Origin: an uncultured Acetatifactor sp.
Lineage (GTDB): Bacteria > Bacillota > Clostridia > Lachnospirales > Lachnospiraceae
Assembly (NCBI GenBank): GCA_910586515.1
Contig: CAJUGL010000060.1
Span: forward strand, 1-21,020
DNA: 21,020 bases
Direction: 5' to 3'
A model generated the notes under the pieces. The model had not been told where the DNA came from and did not search any database. It saw only the letters and a program-made list of their open reading frames with translations. Shown here one piece after another: positions 1 through 8,712 of the stretch. Made by a program: the position numbers and the translations under genes. How positions within the stretch are numbered: position 1 is the first letter of the stretch; each line of letters begins with the position of its first letter.

Positions 1-2
1 TG

Positions 3-1835
3 AACAAGCCCACTTTGGTAATAGCGCACAATAAGACCCTGGCCGGGCAGCTCTACGGCGAGTTTAAGGAATTCTTCCCTGAAAACGCGGTGGAATACTT
101 TGTCTCCTACTACGACTACTATCAACCCGAGGCCTATGTGCCTTCTTCCGACACCTACATTGCCAAGGACTCCTCCATCAACGACGAGATCGACAAGCTC
201 CGGCTGTCGGCCACGGCCTCCCTGACGGAGCGCAGGGATGTGGTGGTGGTGGCCAGCGTGTCCTGCATCTATGGTCTGGGCAGTCCCGACGAATACAAGG
301 ATATGATCGTGTCTCTGCGGCCGGGTATGATAAAGGACAGAGACCAGGTGCTCCGGGAGCTGGTGGACATCCAGTATACCCGTAACGAGATGGATATGCA
401 CAGGGGATGCTTTCGGGTGCACGGTGATGTGATAGAGGTGTATCCTGCCCAGGGCGGAGACTATTTTATCCGGATAGAGTTTTTCGGGGACGAGATTGAC
501 AGAATCGCGGAGGTGGAGCCACTGTCCGGCAGGGTGCATGCAGTGCTGAACCATATCGCCATCTTTCCCGCATCTCATTATGTTGTTTCCCAGGAGAAGA
601 TCAAGATCGCCTGTGACAATATCGAGAAGGAGATGGAAGCGCAGGTGCGGTTCTTCAAGGGGGAGGACAAGCTTATAGAGGCCCAGCGCATTGCGGAACG
701 GACGAACTTTGACATTGAAATGATGCGGGAGACGGGGTTCTGCTCCGGCATCGAGAATTACTCCAGGCATCTCAACGGCATGCCGGAAGGAGCGCCGCCT
801 CTGACGCTGATGGACTTTTTTAACGACGATTTTCTTATTATAATAGATGAGTCCCATATGACAATTCCCCAGATTCGCGGAATGTACGCAGGAGACAGGT
901 CCAGAAAGCAGACCCTGGTGGACTATGGCTTCCGGCTACCCTCTGCCCTGGACAACAGACCCTTGAATTTTGATGAATTTGAGGCGCATATTGACCAGAT
1001 GCTCTTTGTATCCGCCACACCTTCTGTGTATGAGGAGGAGCACGAGCTGATGCGGACGGAGCAGATCATTCGCCCCACCGGTCTTTTGGATCCGGAGGTG
1101 GATGTGCGCCCTGTGGAGGGGCAGATTGATGATCTGATAAGTGAGATCAACCGGGAGACGGAAAAGCATAACAAGGTACTGGTGACTACCCTGACCAAGC
1201 GGATGGCGGAGGATTTGACAGATTATATGAAGGAAGTGGGGATCCGGGTGAAGTATCTGCACTCGGACATCGACACCCTGGAGCGGGCGGAGATTATCCG
1301 GGACATGCGCCTGGACGTGTTCGATGTGCTGGTGGGCATCAACCTTCTGAGGGAGGGTCTGGACATTCCGGAGATTTCCCTGGTAGCCATTCTGGATGCG
1401 GACAAGGAAGGGTTTCTGCGCAGCGCCACCTCCCTGATTCAGACCATCGGACGTGCGGCCAGAAATGCCGAGGGTCATGTGGTTATGTATGCGGATACGG
1501 TTACGGAGTCCATGCAGATTGCGCTGAATGAAACCAGCCGACGCAGGGAGATCCAGATGAAATACAATGAGGAGAACGGCATCACCCCTCAGACCATCAA
1601 GAAGGCTGTCAGGGATCTGATCGCCATCTCCAGGGTGGTGGCCAGGGAGGAGATGCGCTTCGAGAAGGATCCGGAATCCATGAGCCGGAAGGAACTGGAG
1701 AAGCTGATCGCCGATGTGCAGAAGAAGATGCAGAAGGCGGCGGCGGACCTGAACTTTGAGGCTGCCGCAGAACTGCGGGACAAGATGATTGAGCTGAAGA
1801 CGAAGCTGCGGGATATAGACGAGGAGAGCGATTAA
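3..1835 (+). CDS. uvrB: Excinuclease ABC subunit B (UvrB), 5' end cut off by window
   Basis: UvrB is the damage-verifying, helicase-like subunit of nucleotide excision repair. UvrA loads it on DNA, and it recruits UvrC for incision. The frame is already open at base 3 (reading NKPTLVIAHNKTLAG), so the true start lies upstream. By comparison with the usual length of about 660 residues, roughly 50-55 N-terminal residues with the Walker A loop are missing here; 610 residues are present. Visible features are the beta-hairpin region YYDYYQPEAYVP near the start, the DESH helicase motif (codons from 846), the conserved LLREGLDIPE and QTIGRAARN helicase motifs, and a C-terminal UVR domain (about 1690-1810) that contacts UvrC. 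The TTG at 15 is an internal Leu codon, not a start. The stop is two bases before the next ATG, so translation is probably coupled. Identity is certain; the truncation comes from the window edge. Confidence 0.98.
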   Translation, partial: NKPTLVIAHNKTLAGQLYGEFKEFFPENAVEYFVSYYDYYQPEAYVPSSDTYIAKDSSINDEIDKLRLSATASLTERRDVVVVASVSCIYGLGSPDEYKDMIVSLRPGMIKDRDQVLRELVDIQYTRNEMDMHRGCFRVHGDVIEVYPAQGGDYFIRIEFFGDEIDRIAEVEPLSGRVHAVLNHIAIFPASHYVVSQEKIKIACDNIEKEMEAQVRFFKGEDKLIEAQRIAERTNFDIEMMRETGFCSGIENYSRHLNGMPEGAPPLTLMDFFNDDFLIIIDESHMTIPQIRGMYAGDRSRKQTLVDYGFRLPSALDNRPLNFDEFEAHIDQMLFVSATPSVYEEEHELMRTEQIIRPTGLLDPEVDVRPVEGQIDDLISEINRETEKHNKVLVTTLTKRMAEDLTDYMKEVGIRVKYLHSDIDTLERAEIIRDMRLDVFDVLVGINLLREGLDIPEISLVAILDADKEGFLRSATSLIQTIGRAARNAEGHVVMYADTVTESMQIALNETSRRREIQMKYNEENGITPQTIKKAVRDLIAISRVVAREEMRFEKDPESMSRKELEKLIADVQKKMQKAAADLNFEAAAELRDKMIELKTKLRDIDEESD

Positions 1836-1837
1836 AG

Positions 1838-3571
1838 ATGCTGCAGACACTGATGAGCTGGGCATGGATTTTTGTGTCCGTGTACCTGGTCGGCTTTGCC
1901 GTACTGTCTCTTCTGAACGGGCAGAGACAGAAAAATGACATAGATGTCATACTTGCCTTCGGCCTGTGCGCGCTTACGGTGTATGCCCAGGTATTCAGCT
2001 TGTTTTCCGGGGTTTCTCTTGGGGCGTCGGCTGTATTGGTCTTGGGGTGCATGATCATTGCCATTGTATTTCGGCGGGAGCTTTGCAGAGTGTGGCGGGG
2101 GTATCTGAGAGAGCGCCGGGCGCTGCTGACCATGGGACTGGCGGCGGTTTTGCTGTCGGCGGCAGCCCTGGTGCTTACCAGAGGCCCCATGCATTACGAC
2201 ACGGATCTATACCATGCCCAAAGCATTCGATGGATAGAGGAATGCGGAGTGGCTCCGGGTATAGGAAATCTGCATAATAGGCTTGCCTACAACAGCTCTT
2301 TTTTCTGCCTGCAGGCGCTTTACAGTTTCGGCTTTTTGGGAAAGGGATCCCTGTGCAGCCTGAACGGATTTCTGGCGGCGATGCTGCTGCTCTATGGGAT
2401 CTGTTCGGTGAAAATGTTTCGGCAAAAAAAGCCGTTTCTCTCGGATTTTCTTCGCCTGGGACTGCTGCTTTATTTTGTTTCCCTGGAAAATTATGCCGTC
2501 ATGGGTTCGCCGGGAACGGATTTGATGTCCATGGGGGCTGTGATGTATATCCTGATTAAATGGCTGGATTATTGGGAGCAGGGAGAGCGGGAGGCCCAAT
2601 GTTATGCCCGGCTTTGTCTTTTGGCAGTATATGCCGTCACGCTGAAGCTTTCCACGGCCATGCTGGTGCTGCTTGCCTTTACGCCGGCTGTCTGGATGGT
2701 CAGGGAGAGGCGATGGAAGGAAATCGGTAAGTACGTTGCCCTGGGAATCTTGATTGCGCTGCCTTGGCTGGTCCGCAATGTGCTGATTTCCGGATATCTG
2801 ATTTATCCTTATCCGGAGCTTGACCTGTTTGACGTGGACTGGAAGATGCCGGAGTATACGCTTTTGTTTGACCGCAATGAGATCAAAGCCTGGGGGTGGG
2901 GGCTGAATGATGTATATCGCTTCGATACGCCTGCCGGGGAATGGTTTCCTTTCTGGTTCGGAAATCTGAAAGCGTCTTTGCGGTTTCTGTTCTGCATTGA
3001 TGCGGTGCTGCTGCCGGTGCTGTTTCTGGCAGGGATAGGAAGAGGACTCAGGAAAAAGGACTGGTGCTGTCTGCAGGTGACCGGGGTAATGGGAGCCTGT
3101 CTGGGGGTGTGGATGCTGGGAGCGCCTCTTCCCAGGTACGGGGGAGCGTATCTGCTTCTGCCGCTTCTGTACGGATTGGGGGAGACGGCGGTAAAATTGG
3201 GAAAGACAGATGCGCTGAAACATGCCTTTCGCTTTACCGTGTGTGTGCTGACGGCCTATGGAGTATGGGCATGGGTGCGGTTCGGCCTGGCGTCCGAGGA
3301 GTGGAGGATACACCTGAAACGGAGCGCTGTATATGGTCTGCGGGAATGCACGGAGCATTTTCTGGAAGAGGGGGTTCGGGTATATACCCCCGTTTCCGGT
3401 GACCAGGCAGGATATTACGATTTTCCGTCCACACCTTACGGAAAGCGGCTGGAGCTGATAGAACCGAGAGGCGATTCACCGGAGGACGGCTTCCGGATGC
3501 GTCCGGAGTACCGCGGCGCCTATGTTTCCACTTACGGGGATGTGGCGGAGGAAAATATGTTTTCACGGTAG
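1838..3571 (+). CDS. Polytopic membrane protein of unknown function, possibly LIC_10190-like
   Basis: This is a 577-residue protein with about ten or more hydrophobic segments, starting with a membrane helix at residues 3-24. Its start is fixed by the junction with uvrB: the ATG is two bases after the uvrB stop, and GAGGAGAG inside the uvrB end serves as ribosome binding site. After two or three helices comes a polar motif, HYDTDLYH (119-126), followed by GNLHNRLAYNSS (about 142-153). This arrangement recalls bacterial membrane proteins annotated as LIC_10190 family, and more loosely GT-C-type glycosyltransferases with an acidic motif in the first outer loop. That resemblance is from memory and not proven. 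The C-terminal ~80 residues are soluble and contain a YTPVSGDQAGYYDFPSTPYG stretch. It sits between uvrB and uvrA, but nothing in the sequence suggests a repair role. A surface polysaccharide role is only a guess. Confidence 0.85.
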   Translation: MLQTLMSWAWIFVSVYLVGFAVLSLLNGQRQKNDIDVILAFGLCALTVYAQVFSLFSGVSLGASAVLVLGCMIIAIVFRRELCRVWRGYLRERRALLTMGLAAVLLSAAALVLTRGPMHYDTDLYHAQSIRWIEECGVAPGIGNLHNRLAYNSSFFCLQALYSFGFLGKGSLCSLNGFLAAMLLLYGICSVKMFRQKKPFLSDFLRLGLLLYFVSLENYAVMGSPGTDLMSMGAVMYILIKWLDYWEQGEREAQCYARLCLLAVYAVTLKLSTAMLVLLAFTPAVWMVRERRWKEIGKYVALGILIALPWLVRNVLISGYLIYPYPELDLFDVDWKMPEYTLLFDRNEIKAWGWGLNDVYRFDTPAGEWFPFWFGNLKASLRFLFCIDAVLLPVLFLAGIGRGLRKKDWCCLQVTGVMGACLGVWMLGAPLPRYGGAYLLLPLLYGLGETAVKLGKTDALKHAFRFTVCVLTAYGVWAWVRFGLASEEWRIHLKRSAVYGLRECTEHFLEEGVRVYTPVSGDQAGYYDFPSTPYGKRLELIEPRGDSPEDGFRMRPEYRGAYVSTYGDVAEENMFSR

Positions 3572-3583
3572 ACTGGGGACTCT

Positions 3584-3672
3584 GTATGCACAGGCGTGCA
3601 GGGGGAATATTGAACTCATGGGCCGGGTGGGGGAGATGCTGAAGTATGCACAGGCCTGTGCAGGGAAAATAT
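3584..3672 (+). repeat. Two diverged copies of a ~28-base repeat with palindromic core
   Basis: The spacer between the membrane protein gene and uvrA contains GTATGCACAGGCGTGCAGGG (from 3584) and, 60 bases later, GTATGCACAGGCCTGTGCAG (from 3644). Each is followed by a GGGAATATT or GGAAAATAT tail. The second copy holds a perfect 14-base palindrome, GCACAGGCCTGTGC (3648-3661). The first can form GCAC/GTGC around a 4-base loop. They could be a small intergenic repeat element or a duplicated protein-binding site. No gene is assigned here. Confidence 0.6.
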
Positions 3673-3730
3673 GCCGTCCGGTCGGCTTGTTTTACGAACT
3701 TAAGCAGGGAAAGGAAAAAAGGAAAGACAG

Positions 3731-6592
3731 ATGGAAGAAATCAAGAAAATGCGTCCCAGGGAGTATATCAGAATACGCGGGGCCAACGAGCATAATCTGA
3801 AAAATATCGACGTAGATATCCCCCGGAATGAACTGGTGGTTCTGACAGGAATGTCAGGTTCCGGCAAGTCCTCTCTGGCGTTTGACACCATTTATGCGGA
3901 AGGGCAGCGGCGTTATATGGAATCGTTGTCCTCCTATGCAAGACAGTTCCTGGGCCAGATGGAGAAGCCCAATGTGGAGAAGATTGAGGGATTGTCGCCG
4001 GCCATCTCCATTGACCAGAAATCCACCAACCGGAATCCCCGCTCCACGGTGGGAACCGTGACGGAGATTTATGACTATTTCCGTCTGCTCTATGCACGTA
4101 TCGGCACTCCCCACTGTCCGGAGTGCGGCAGGGAGATTGCAAAGCAGACAGTGGACCAGATGGTGGACCAGATCATGGCCCTGCCGGAGGGCACGAAACT
4201 TCAGCTGCTGGCTCCGGTGGTCCGGGGACGGAAGGGGAGACATGAGAAGGTGCTGGAACGGGCTGCGCGCAGCGGGTATGTGCGGGTGCGGATTGACGGC
4301 AATCTCTATGAACTGACGGAAGAGATTTCCCTTGAGAAAAATATCAAGCATAATATCGAGATCGTGGTGGACCGTCTGGCGGTGAAGCCGGGGATAGAGC
4401 GGAGACTGGCGGATTCCATTGAAAATGTGCTGAATCTGGCGGAAAATCTTCTGGTAGTGGATGTGATCGGCGGAGAGCCAATGACCTTCAGCCAGAGCTT
4501 CTCCTGCCCGGACTGCGGCATCGGCATCAGTGAGATCGAACCCAGAAGCTTTTCCTTTAACAATCCTTTCGGCGCCTGTCCGGAATGCTCCGGTCTTGGC
4601 TACAAGATGGAATTTTCCATCGAACTTATGATTCCGGATCCCAGGCTGAGCATCAATCAGGGGGCCATAGCCGTCACCGGATGGCAGTCCTGCATGGACA
4701 AAAGCAGCTTTACCAACGCCCTGCTTCTGGCCTTGTGCAAGGAGTATCATTTTGACCTGGACACGCCTTTTGAGAAGTATCCGGAGCAGATTAAGGAGAT
4801 CCTAGTCCAGGGTACCAACGGAAAAGAAGTGGAAGTGCATTATCAGGGACAGCGGGGCAGCGGCGTCTATCCGGTGGCCTTTGAGGGTCTGGTGCGGAGT
4901 GTGGAGCGCAGATACAAAGAGACTTTTTCCGAGACCATGAAGCAGGAGTATGAGACTTTCATGCGTATCACCCCCTGCAGGGAATGTAAGGGAATGCGTC
5001 TGAAAAAGGAGTCTCTTGCGGTGACTGTATGCGATAAAAACATATACGAAATTACATCCAGTTCCATTATAGAGCTCAATGAGTTTCTGCGGCAGATGCA
5101 GCTCACCAGCCAGCAGCAGCTCATCGGAAAGCAGCTGCTGAAGGAGATCAGGGCCAGGGTGGGATTTCTGGTGGATGTGGGACTGGAGTATCTCTCCCTG
5201 TCCAGGGCTACAGCCACTTTGTCCGGCGGGGAGGCACAGCGTATCCGTCTGGCCACCCAGATCGGTTCCGGGCTTGTGGGTGTCTGCTATATTCTGGACG
5301 AGCCCAGTATCGGCCTGCACCAGAGGGACAATGACAAACTGCTGAAGACATTGAAGAACCTGAGGGATCTGGGAAATACCATGATTGTGGTGGAGCATGA
5401 CGAGGATACCATGCTGGAGGCCGATTATGTGGTGGATATCGGTCCCGGCGCAGGCTCCCACGGAGGAGAGGTGGTAGCCTGCGGCACGGCGGAGGAGATT
5501 ATGCAGGTGCCCGGTTCCGTCACCGGAAAGTATCTCAGCGGCGAACTGCGGATTCCCGTGCCCCGGGAGCGTCGGAAGTCTTCCAGTTTTCTGAAGATTC
5601 TGGGAGCCAGGGAGAACAACCTGAAAAACGTCAATGTGGAGATTCCTCTGGGAGTGATGACCTGTGTTACCGGCGTGTCCGGTTCGGGAAAAAGTTCCTT
5701 GATCAATGAAATTTTGTACAAACGTCTGGCCAGGGATCTGAACAGGGCCAGATGCATTCCCGGAAAGCATAGGGATGTTCAGGGATTGGAGCAGTTGGAC
5801 AAGGTGATCGCCATAGACCAGTCCCCCATCGGACGGACGCCCAGGTCCAATCCCGCCACCTACACAGGCGTCTTTGACCAGATCAGGGATCTTTTCGCCT
5901 CCACGGCGGATGCCAAGGCCAAGGGATACGGCAAGGGCAGGTTCAGCTTTAATGTAAAGGGAGGGCGCTGCGAGGCCTGCGGAGGAGACGGAATCATCAA
6001 GATCGAGATGCATTTCCTGCCTGATGTCTATGTGCCCTGCGAGGTCTGCGGGGGAAAACGGTACAACCGGGAGACCCTGGACGTAAAGTATAAGGGAAAG
6101 AACATTTTCGATGTGCTGGACATGACAGTGGAGGAGGCCCTGCCCTTTTTTGAGAATGTACCCTCTATCCGCAGAAAGATTGAGACGCTGTACGATGTGG
6201 GACTTTCCTATGTAAAACTGGGACAGCCTTCAACCACCCTGTCCGGCGGGGAGGCTCAGCGGATTAAGCTGGCAACGGAGCTTTCCAGGCGCAGCACAGG
6301 CAGGACCATATACATCCTGGACGAACCCACTACGGGCCTTCACTTTGCGGATGTGCATAAGCTGGTGGACATTCTCCACAGGCTTACGGAGGGCGGAAAC
6401 ACCGTTGTGGTCATTGAGCACAACCTGGACGTGATCAAGACCGCAGACTATATTGTGGATATGGGACCTGAGGGCGGAGACCGGGGCGGCACGGTGGTGG
6501 CAAAGGGAACGCCGGAGGAAGTGGCGGGTGTGGAAGCCTCCCACACCGGCATATATATTAAAAAGATGCTGGAGCGGGACAGCGCCAGATAA
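3731..6592 (+). CDS. uvrA: Excinuclease ABC subunit A (UvrA)
   Basis: UvrA is the dimeric ABC-type ATPase that scans DNA for lesions and loads UvrB. At 953 residues it has the usual full length. The first ATP site has Walker A GMSGSGKSSL (Lys46), the ABC signature LSGGEAQ (497-503) and Walker B YILDEPSIGLH. The second has Walker A GVSGSGKSSL (Lys654), LSGGEAQ (837-843) and YILDEPTTGLH. Zinc-binding cysteines are seen at CPDC...CPEC (259, 262, 283, 286) and CEAC...CEVC (747, 750, 770, 773), with a further CPEC near residue 132. The ATG at 3731 follows a purine-rich GGAAAG site. An internal ATG at 3749 is possible but would have poorer spacing. It is separated from uvrB by the membrane protein gene, so the classic uvrB-uvrA pair is interrupted. 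All motifs are intact. Confidence 0.98.
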   Translation: MEEIKKMRPREYIRIRGANEHNLKNIDVDIPRNELVVLTGMSGSGKSSLAFDTIYAEGQRRYMESLSSYARQFLGQMEKPNVEKIEGLSPAISIDQKSTNRNPRSTVGTVTEIYDYFRLLYARIGTPHCPECGREIAKQTVDQMVDQIMALPEGTKLQLLAPVVRGRKGRHEKVLERAARSGYVRVRIDGNLYELTEEISLEKNIKHNIEIVVDRLAVKPGIERRLADSIENVLNLAENLLVVDVIGGEPMTFSQSFSCPDCGIGISEIEPRSFSFNNPFGACPECSGLGYKMEFSIELMIPDPRLSINQGAIAVTGWQSCMDKSSFTNALLLALCKEYHFDLDTPFEKYPEQIKEILVQGTNGKEVEVHYQGQRGSGVYPVAFEGLVRSVERRYKETFSETMKQEYETFMRITPCRECKGMRLKKESLAVTVCDKNIYEITSSSIIELNEFLRQMQLTSQQQLIGKQLLKEIRARVGFLVDVGLEYLSLSRATATLSGGEAQRIRLATQIGSGLVGVCYILDEPSIGLHQRDNDKLLKTLKNLRDLGNTMIVVEHDEDTMLEADYVVDIGPGAGSHGGEVVACGTAEEIMQVPGSVTGKYLSGELRIPVPRERRKSSSFLKILGARENNLKNVNVEIPLGVMTCVTGVSGSGKSSLINEILYKRLARDLNRARCIPGKHRDVQGLEQLDKVIAIDQSPIGRTPRSNPATYTGVFDQIRDLFASTADAKAKGYGKGRFSFNVKGGRCEACGGDGIIKIEMHFLPDVYVPCEVCGGKRYNRETLDVKYKGKNIFDVLDMTVEEALPFFENVPSIRRKIETLYDVGLSYVKLGQPSTTLSGGEAQRIKLATELSRRSTGRTIYILDEPTTGLHFADVHKLVDILHRLTEGGNTVVVIEHNLDVIKTADYIVDMGPEGGDRGGTVVAKGTPEEVAGVEASHTGIYIKKMLERDSAR

Positions 6593-6679
6593 CATCGGTT
6601 CGGGCAGGACGCGGAACTGATGCCGAAAATATGACAAAAAGGCTAAAGAAACGATAGGTTTCTGCCGAAATGTTTAAAT

Positions 6680-6716
6680 AGGTGCAGGGGTCTCTTTGCC
6701 GGCCCGGCACCTTTTT
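6680..6716 (+). terminator. Intrinsic terminator after uvrA
   Basis: AGGTGC (6680-6685) pairs with GCACCT (6707-6712). One mismatch and three further G-C pairs (6688-6690 with 6703-6705) extend the stem, leaving a 12-base loop. A run of five T (6712-6716) follows, then ATTA. The stem is about 90 bases after the uvrA stop, and a promoter-like sequence follows, which fits the end of the repair transcription unit. Confidence 0.7.
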
Positions 6717-6738
6717 ATTAAAATTTTTATAAACCCCT

Positions 6739-6766
6739 ATGAAAATGGATTTTTTTCGGTTATAAT
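6739..6766 (+). promoter_or_regulatory. Probable sigma-A-type promoter for mbl
   Basis: A perfect TATAAT -10 element (6761-6766) lies 16 bases after a weak -35, ATGAAA (6739-6744, four of six matches to TTGACA). An A/T-rich stretch (6717-6733) just upstream could act as an UP element. Transcription would start near 6773, giving a leader of about 110 bases before the mbl start codon. The -10 is convincing and the -35 less so. Confidence 0.6.
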
Positions 6767-6797
6767 ATTGTGCGTATGACTTTTTGTTTAAAGGCGG

Positions 6798-6836
6798 AAG
6801 CCCTGACCGGCATGAGACGAATTTTGGACAGGGCTT
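6798..6836 (+). other. Inverted repeat in the mbl 5' leader
   Basis: AAGCCCTG (6798-6805) is perfectly complementary to CAGGGCTT (6829-6836), with two more C-G pairs possible after an A-A mismatch. There is no U-run after it, so it is unlikely to be a plain terminator. It lies between the predicted transcription start and the ribosome binding site, so a role in mRNA stability or regulation is possible. Confidence 0.4.
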
Positions 6837-6884
6837 ATATTGATAGCTGAGTGATAGGTGAATCCATAGGGAAAGGGGTACAGT

Positions 6885-7874
6885 ATGCAGTGCACAGATA
6901 TCGGAATTGATTTGGGTACGGCCAGCATTTTAGTATACATCAGAGGAAAGGGCGTTGTATTGAAGGAGCCCTCTGTCGTGGCCTTCGACAGGGATACAAA
7001 CAAGATCAAGGCAATCGGCGAGGATGCCAGACTGATGCTGGGAAGGACACCGGGGAATATTATTGCGGTGAGACCGCTGCGTCAGGGGGTAATCTCGGAT
7101 TACTCGGTGACGGAGAAGATGATGAAGTATTTCATCCAGAAGGCTTTGGGCAGAAGGACTTTCCGCAAGCCCAGGATTGCCGTGTGTGTTCCCAGCGGAG
7201 TTACCGAGGTGGAGAAGAAGGCGGTGGAAGATGCCACCTATCAGGCGGGAGCCAGGGATGTGGATATCATTGAGGAACCCATCGCAGCGGCTATCGGCGC
7301 AGGAATTGACATTGCCAAGCCCTGCGGCAACATGATCGTCGATATAGGCGGAGGCACGTCGGATATAGCGGTCATTTCCCTGGGCGGAACCGTGGTCAGC
7401 GCATCCATCAAGGTGGCAGGGGACGATTTCGACGAGGCTATTGTGCGGTACATGCGTAAGAAGCATAATCTCCTGATCGGCGAGCGCACGGCGGAAGATC
7501 TGAAGATAAAGATCGGCTCTGCCTACAAGAGGCTGGAAGTCGATTATATGGATGTAAGAGGCAGGAATCTGGTGACCGGATTGCCAAAGACGGTAAAAGT
7601 ATCCTCCGAGGAGACGGAGGAGGCGCTGAGGGAGACGACTTCCCAGGTGGTGGAGACGATTCACAGTGTTCTGGAGAAGACTCCGCCGGAACTGGCGGCC
7701 GACATTGCGGACAGGGGAATCGTTCTGACGGGAGGCGGGAGCCTTCTGCGGGGACTGGAGGAGCTGATTTCCTCCAAGACAGGCATCAGCACCATCACGG
7801 CTGAGGATCCCATGACGGCAGTGGCGATCGGAACGGGCAAGTATGTGGAATTTCTGTCCGGTCACGGAGACTGA
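6885..7874 (+). CDS. mbl: MreB/Mbl-family cell-shape actin homologue
   Basis: This is a bacterial actin that forms membrane-associated filaments and guides cell-wall synthesis along the cylinder of rod-shaped cells. It has 329 residues, a usual length. The nucleotide fold is complete: phosphate-1 loop DIGIDLGTA (5-13), IEEPIAAAIG with the catalytic Glu131, phosphate-2 loop VDIGGGTSD (152-160) and adenosine motif VLTGGGSLLRG near residue 285. The ATG follows AAAGGGG (6872-6878) at good spacing. It is called Mbl and not MreB because two flagellar rod genes lie directly downstream, as in the Bacillus subtilis mbl-flhO-flhP locus, and no mreC or mreD is present. Sequence alone does not cleanly separate Mbl from MreB or MreBH. 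It probably has its own promoter (6739-6766). Confidence 0.93.
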   Translation: MQCTDIGIDLGTASILVYIRGKGVVLKEPSVVAFDRDTNKIKAIGEDARLMLGRTPGNIIAVRPLRQGVISDYSVTEKMMKYFIQKALGRRTFRKPRIAVCVPSGVTEVEKKAVEDATYQAGARDVDIIEEPIAAAIGAGIDIAKPCGNMIVDIGGGTSDIAVISLGGTVVSASIKVAGDDFDEAIVRYMRKKHNLLIGERTAEDLKIKIGSAYKRLEVDYMDVRGRNLVTGLPKTVKVSSEETEEALRETTSQVVETIHSVLEKTPPELAADIADRGIVLTGGGSLLRGLEELISSKTGISTITAEDPMTAVAIGTGKYVEFLSGHGD

Positions 7875-7925
7875 CAGGCCGCGGGAGGCGTATGGGGCGT
7901 CATAGGTTGTTAAAGGAGGCATTAC

Positions 7926-8702
7926 ATGTTAAAAGGTTTATATACTGCTTATACGGGGATGATCAACGAGCAGCACAGGATGGATACCCTGACGAATAAT
8001 CTGGCGAATGCGTCTACGGTGGGATATAAAAAGGAAGGTTCCACCAGCCAGTCCTTTGACCAGGTTTTGACGGTGAAGATCAAGGATGCAATCGGAGGGC
8101 AGTACACGGCCCAGAGAATAGGCAGAAATAACCCCGGGGTAAAGATCGGGGAGAATTATACGGATTTTACCCAGGGATCTTTCCGGGTGACGGACAATAC
8201 TTATGATCTGGCTTTGACGGCAGAGGGTTTTTTTGCCATTGAATATACCGATAAAGCCGGCGAGACATCCACCATGTATACCAGAAACGGACAGTTTACC
8301 CTGAACAGAGAGGGGTATCTGGTGACGGCGGACGGAGATTATGTGCTGGATGATCAGAACCGCAGAATTCAGCTCAACACACTGGCGGATGCGGAGATTT
8401 CCAATAACGGTACAATCACCCAGAACGGAAACGCGGTGGCCAGAATCCAGGTGACGGACTTTGAGGATTACAATTATCTGGAAAAATACGCTGAGACCTT
8501 TTACCGGCCCGTTGAGGGGGCAAATACAGTTGCTTCCGAGGCTCAGGTGAAATCCGGATATCTGGAAATGTCCAATGTCCAGGTGGTGTCCGAGATGGTA
8601 AATCTGATTGCCATTACCCGCGCGTATGAAAGCAATCAGAAGATCATCCAGACCTATGACAGCTCGCTGGAAATTGCGGCTACGCAGCTTGGACGCGTAT
8701 AA
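7926..8702 (+). CDS. flhO: Flagellar hook-basal body rod protein, FlgF/FlhO type
   Basis: A 258-residue rod-family protein of the flagellar basal body, exported by the flagellar type III system and without a cleaved signal. The N-terminal family motif is DTLTNNLANASTVGYKKEG (about 20-38). The C-terminal helix is NVQVVSEMVNLIAITRAYES followed by NQKIIQTYDSSLE, typical of FlgF/FlgG proteins, which pack as coiled coils in the rod. The middle carries the FLALTAEGFFAIEYT-like D1 domain (here YDLALTAEGFFAIEYT). It starts at an ATG six bases after a strong AAAGGAGG. It is the first of two tandem rod genes after mbl, so by position it corresponds to B. subtilis FlhO; in flgF/flgG terms it is the more FlgF-like of the pair. 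Which rod segment it builds cannot be told from sequence. Confidence 0.93.
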   Translation: MLKGLYTAYTGMINEQHRMDTLTNNLANASTVGYKKEGSTSQSFDQVLTVKIKDAIGGQYTAQRIGRNNPGVKIGENYTDFTQGSFRVTDNTYDLALTAEGFFAIEYTDKAGETSTMYTRNGQFTLNREGYLVTADGDYVLDDQNRRIQLNTLADAEISNNGTITQNGNAVARIQVTDFEDYNYLEKYAETFYRPVEGANTVASEAQVKSGYLEMSNVQVVSEMVNLIAITRAYESNQKIIQTYDSSLEIAATQLGRV

Positions 8703-8712
8703 ACAGGAAAAT

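Noticed and set aside
936..1865. Long open frame on the - strand within uvrB; similar frames lie opposite uvrA, mbl and glmM
   Set aside because: All lie opposite strongly conserved genes and show no ribosome binding site or recognisable motif.
3690..3708. SOS (LexA) box before uvrA
   Set aside because: Only a CGAAC half-site (TTTTACGAACTTAAGC) is seen; the second half of the Gram-positive consensus is missing.
3522..3800. 92-codon + strand frame spanning the spacer before uvrA
   Set aside because: It overlaps the ends of both flanking genes and its repeated YAQAC peptide simply reflects the duplicated DNA element. No good ribosome binding site.
6788..6818. Sigma-28 type flagellar promoter (TAAA-N15-GCCGATAA)
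   Set aside because: TAAA is present at proper distance from CGGCATGA, but the -10 part matches the consensus poorly.
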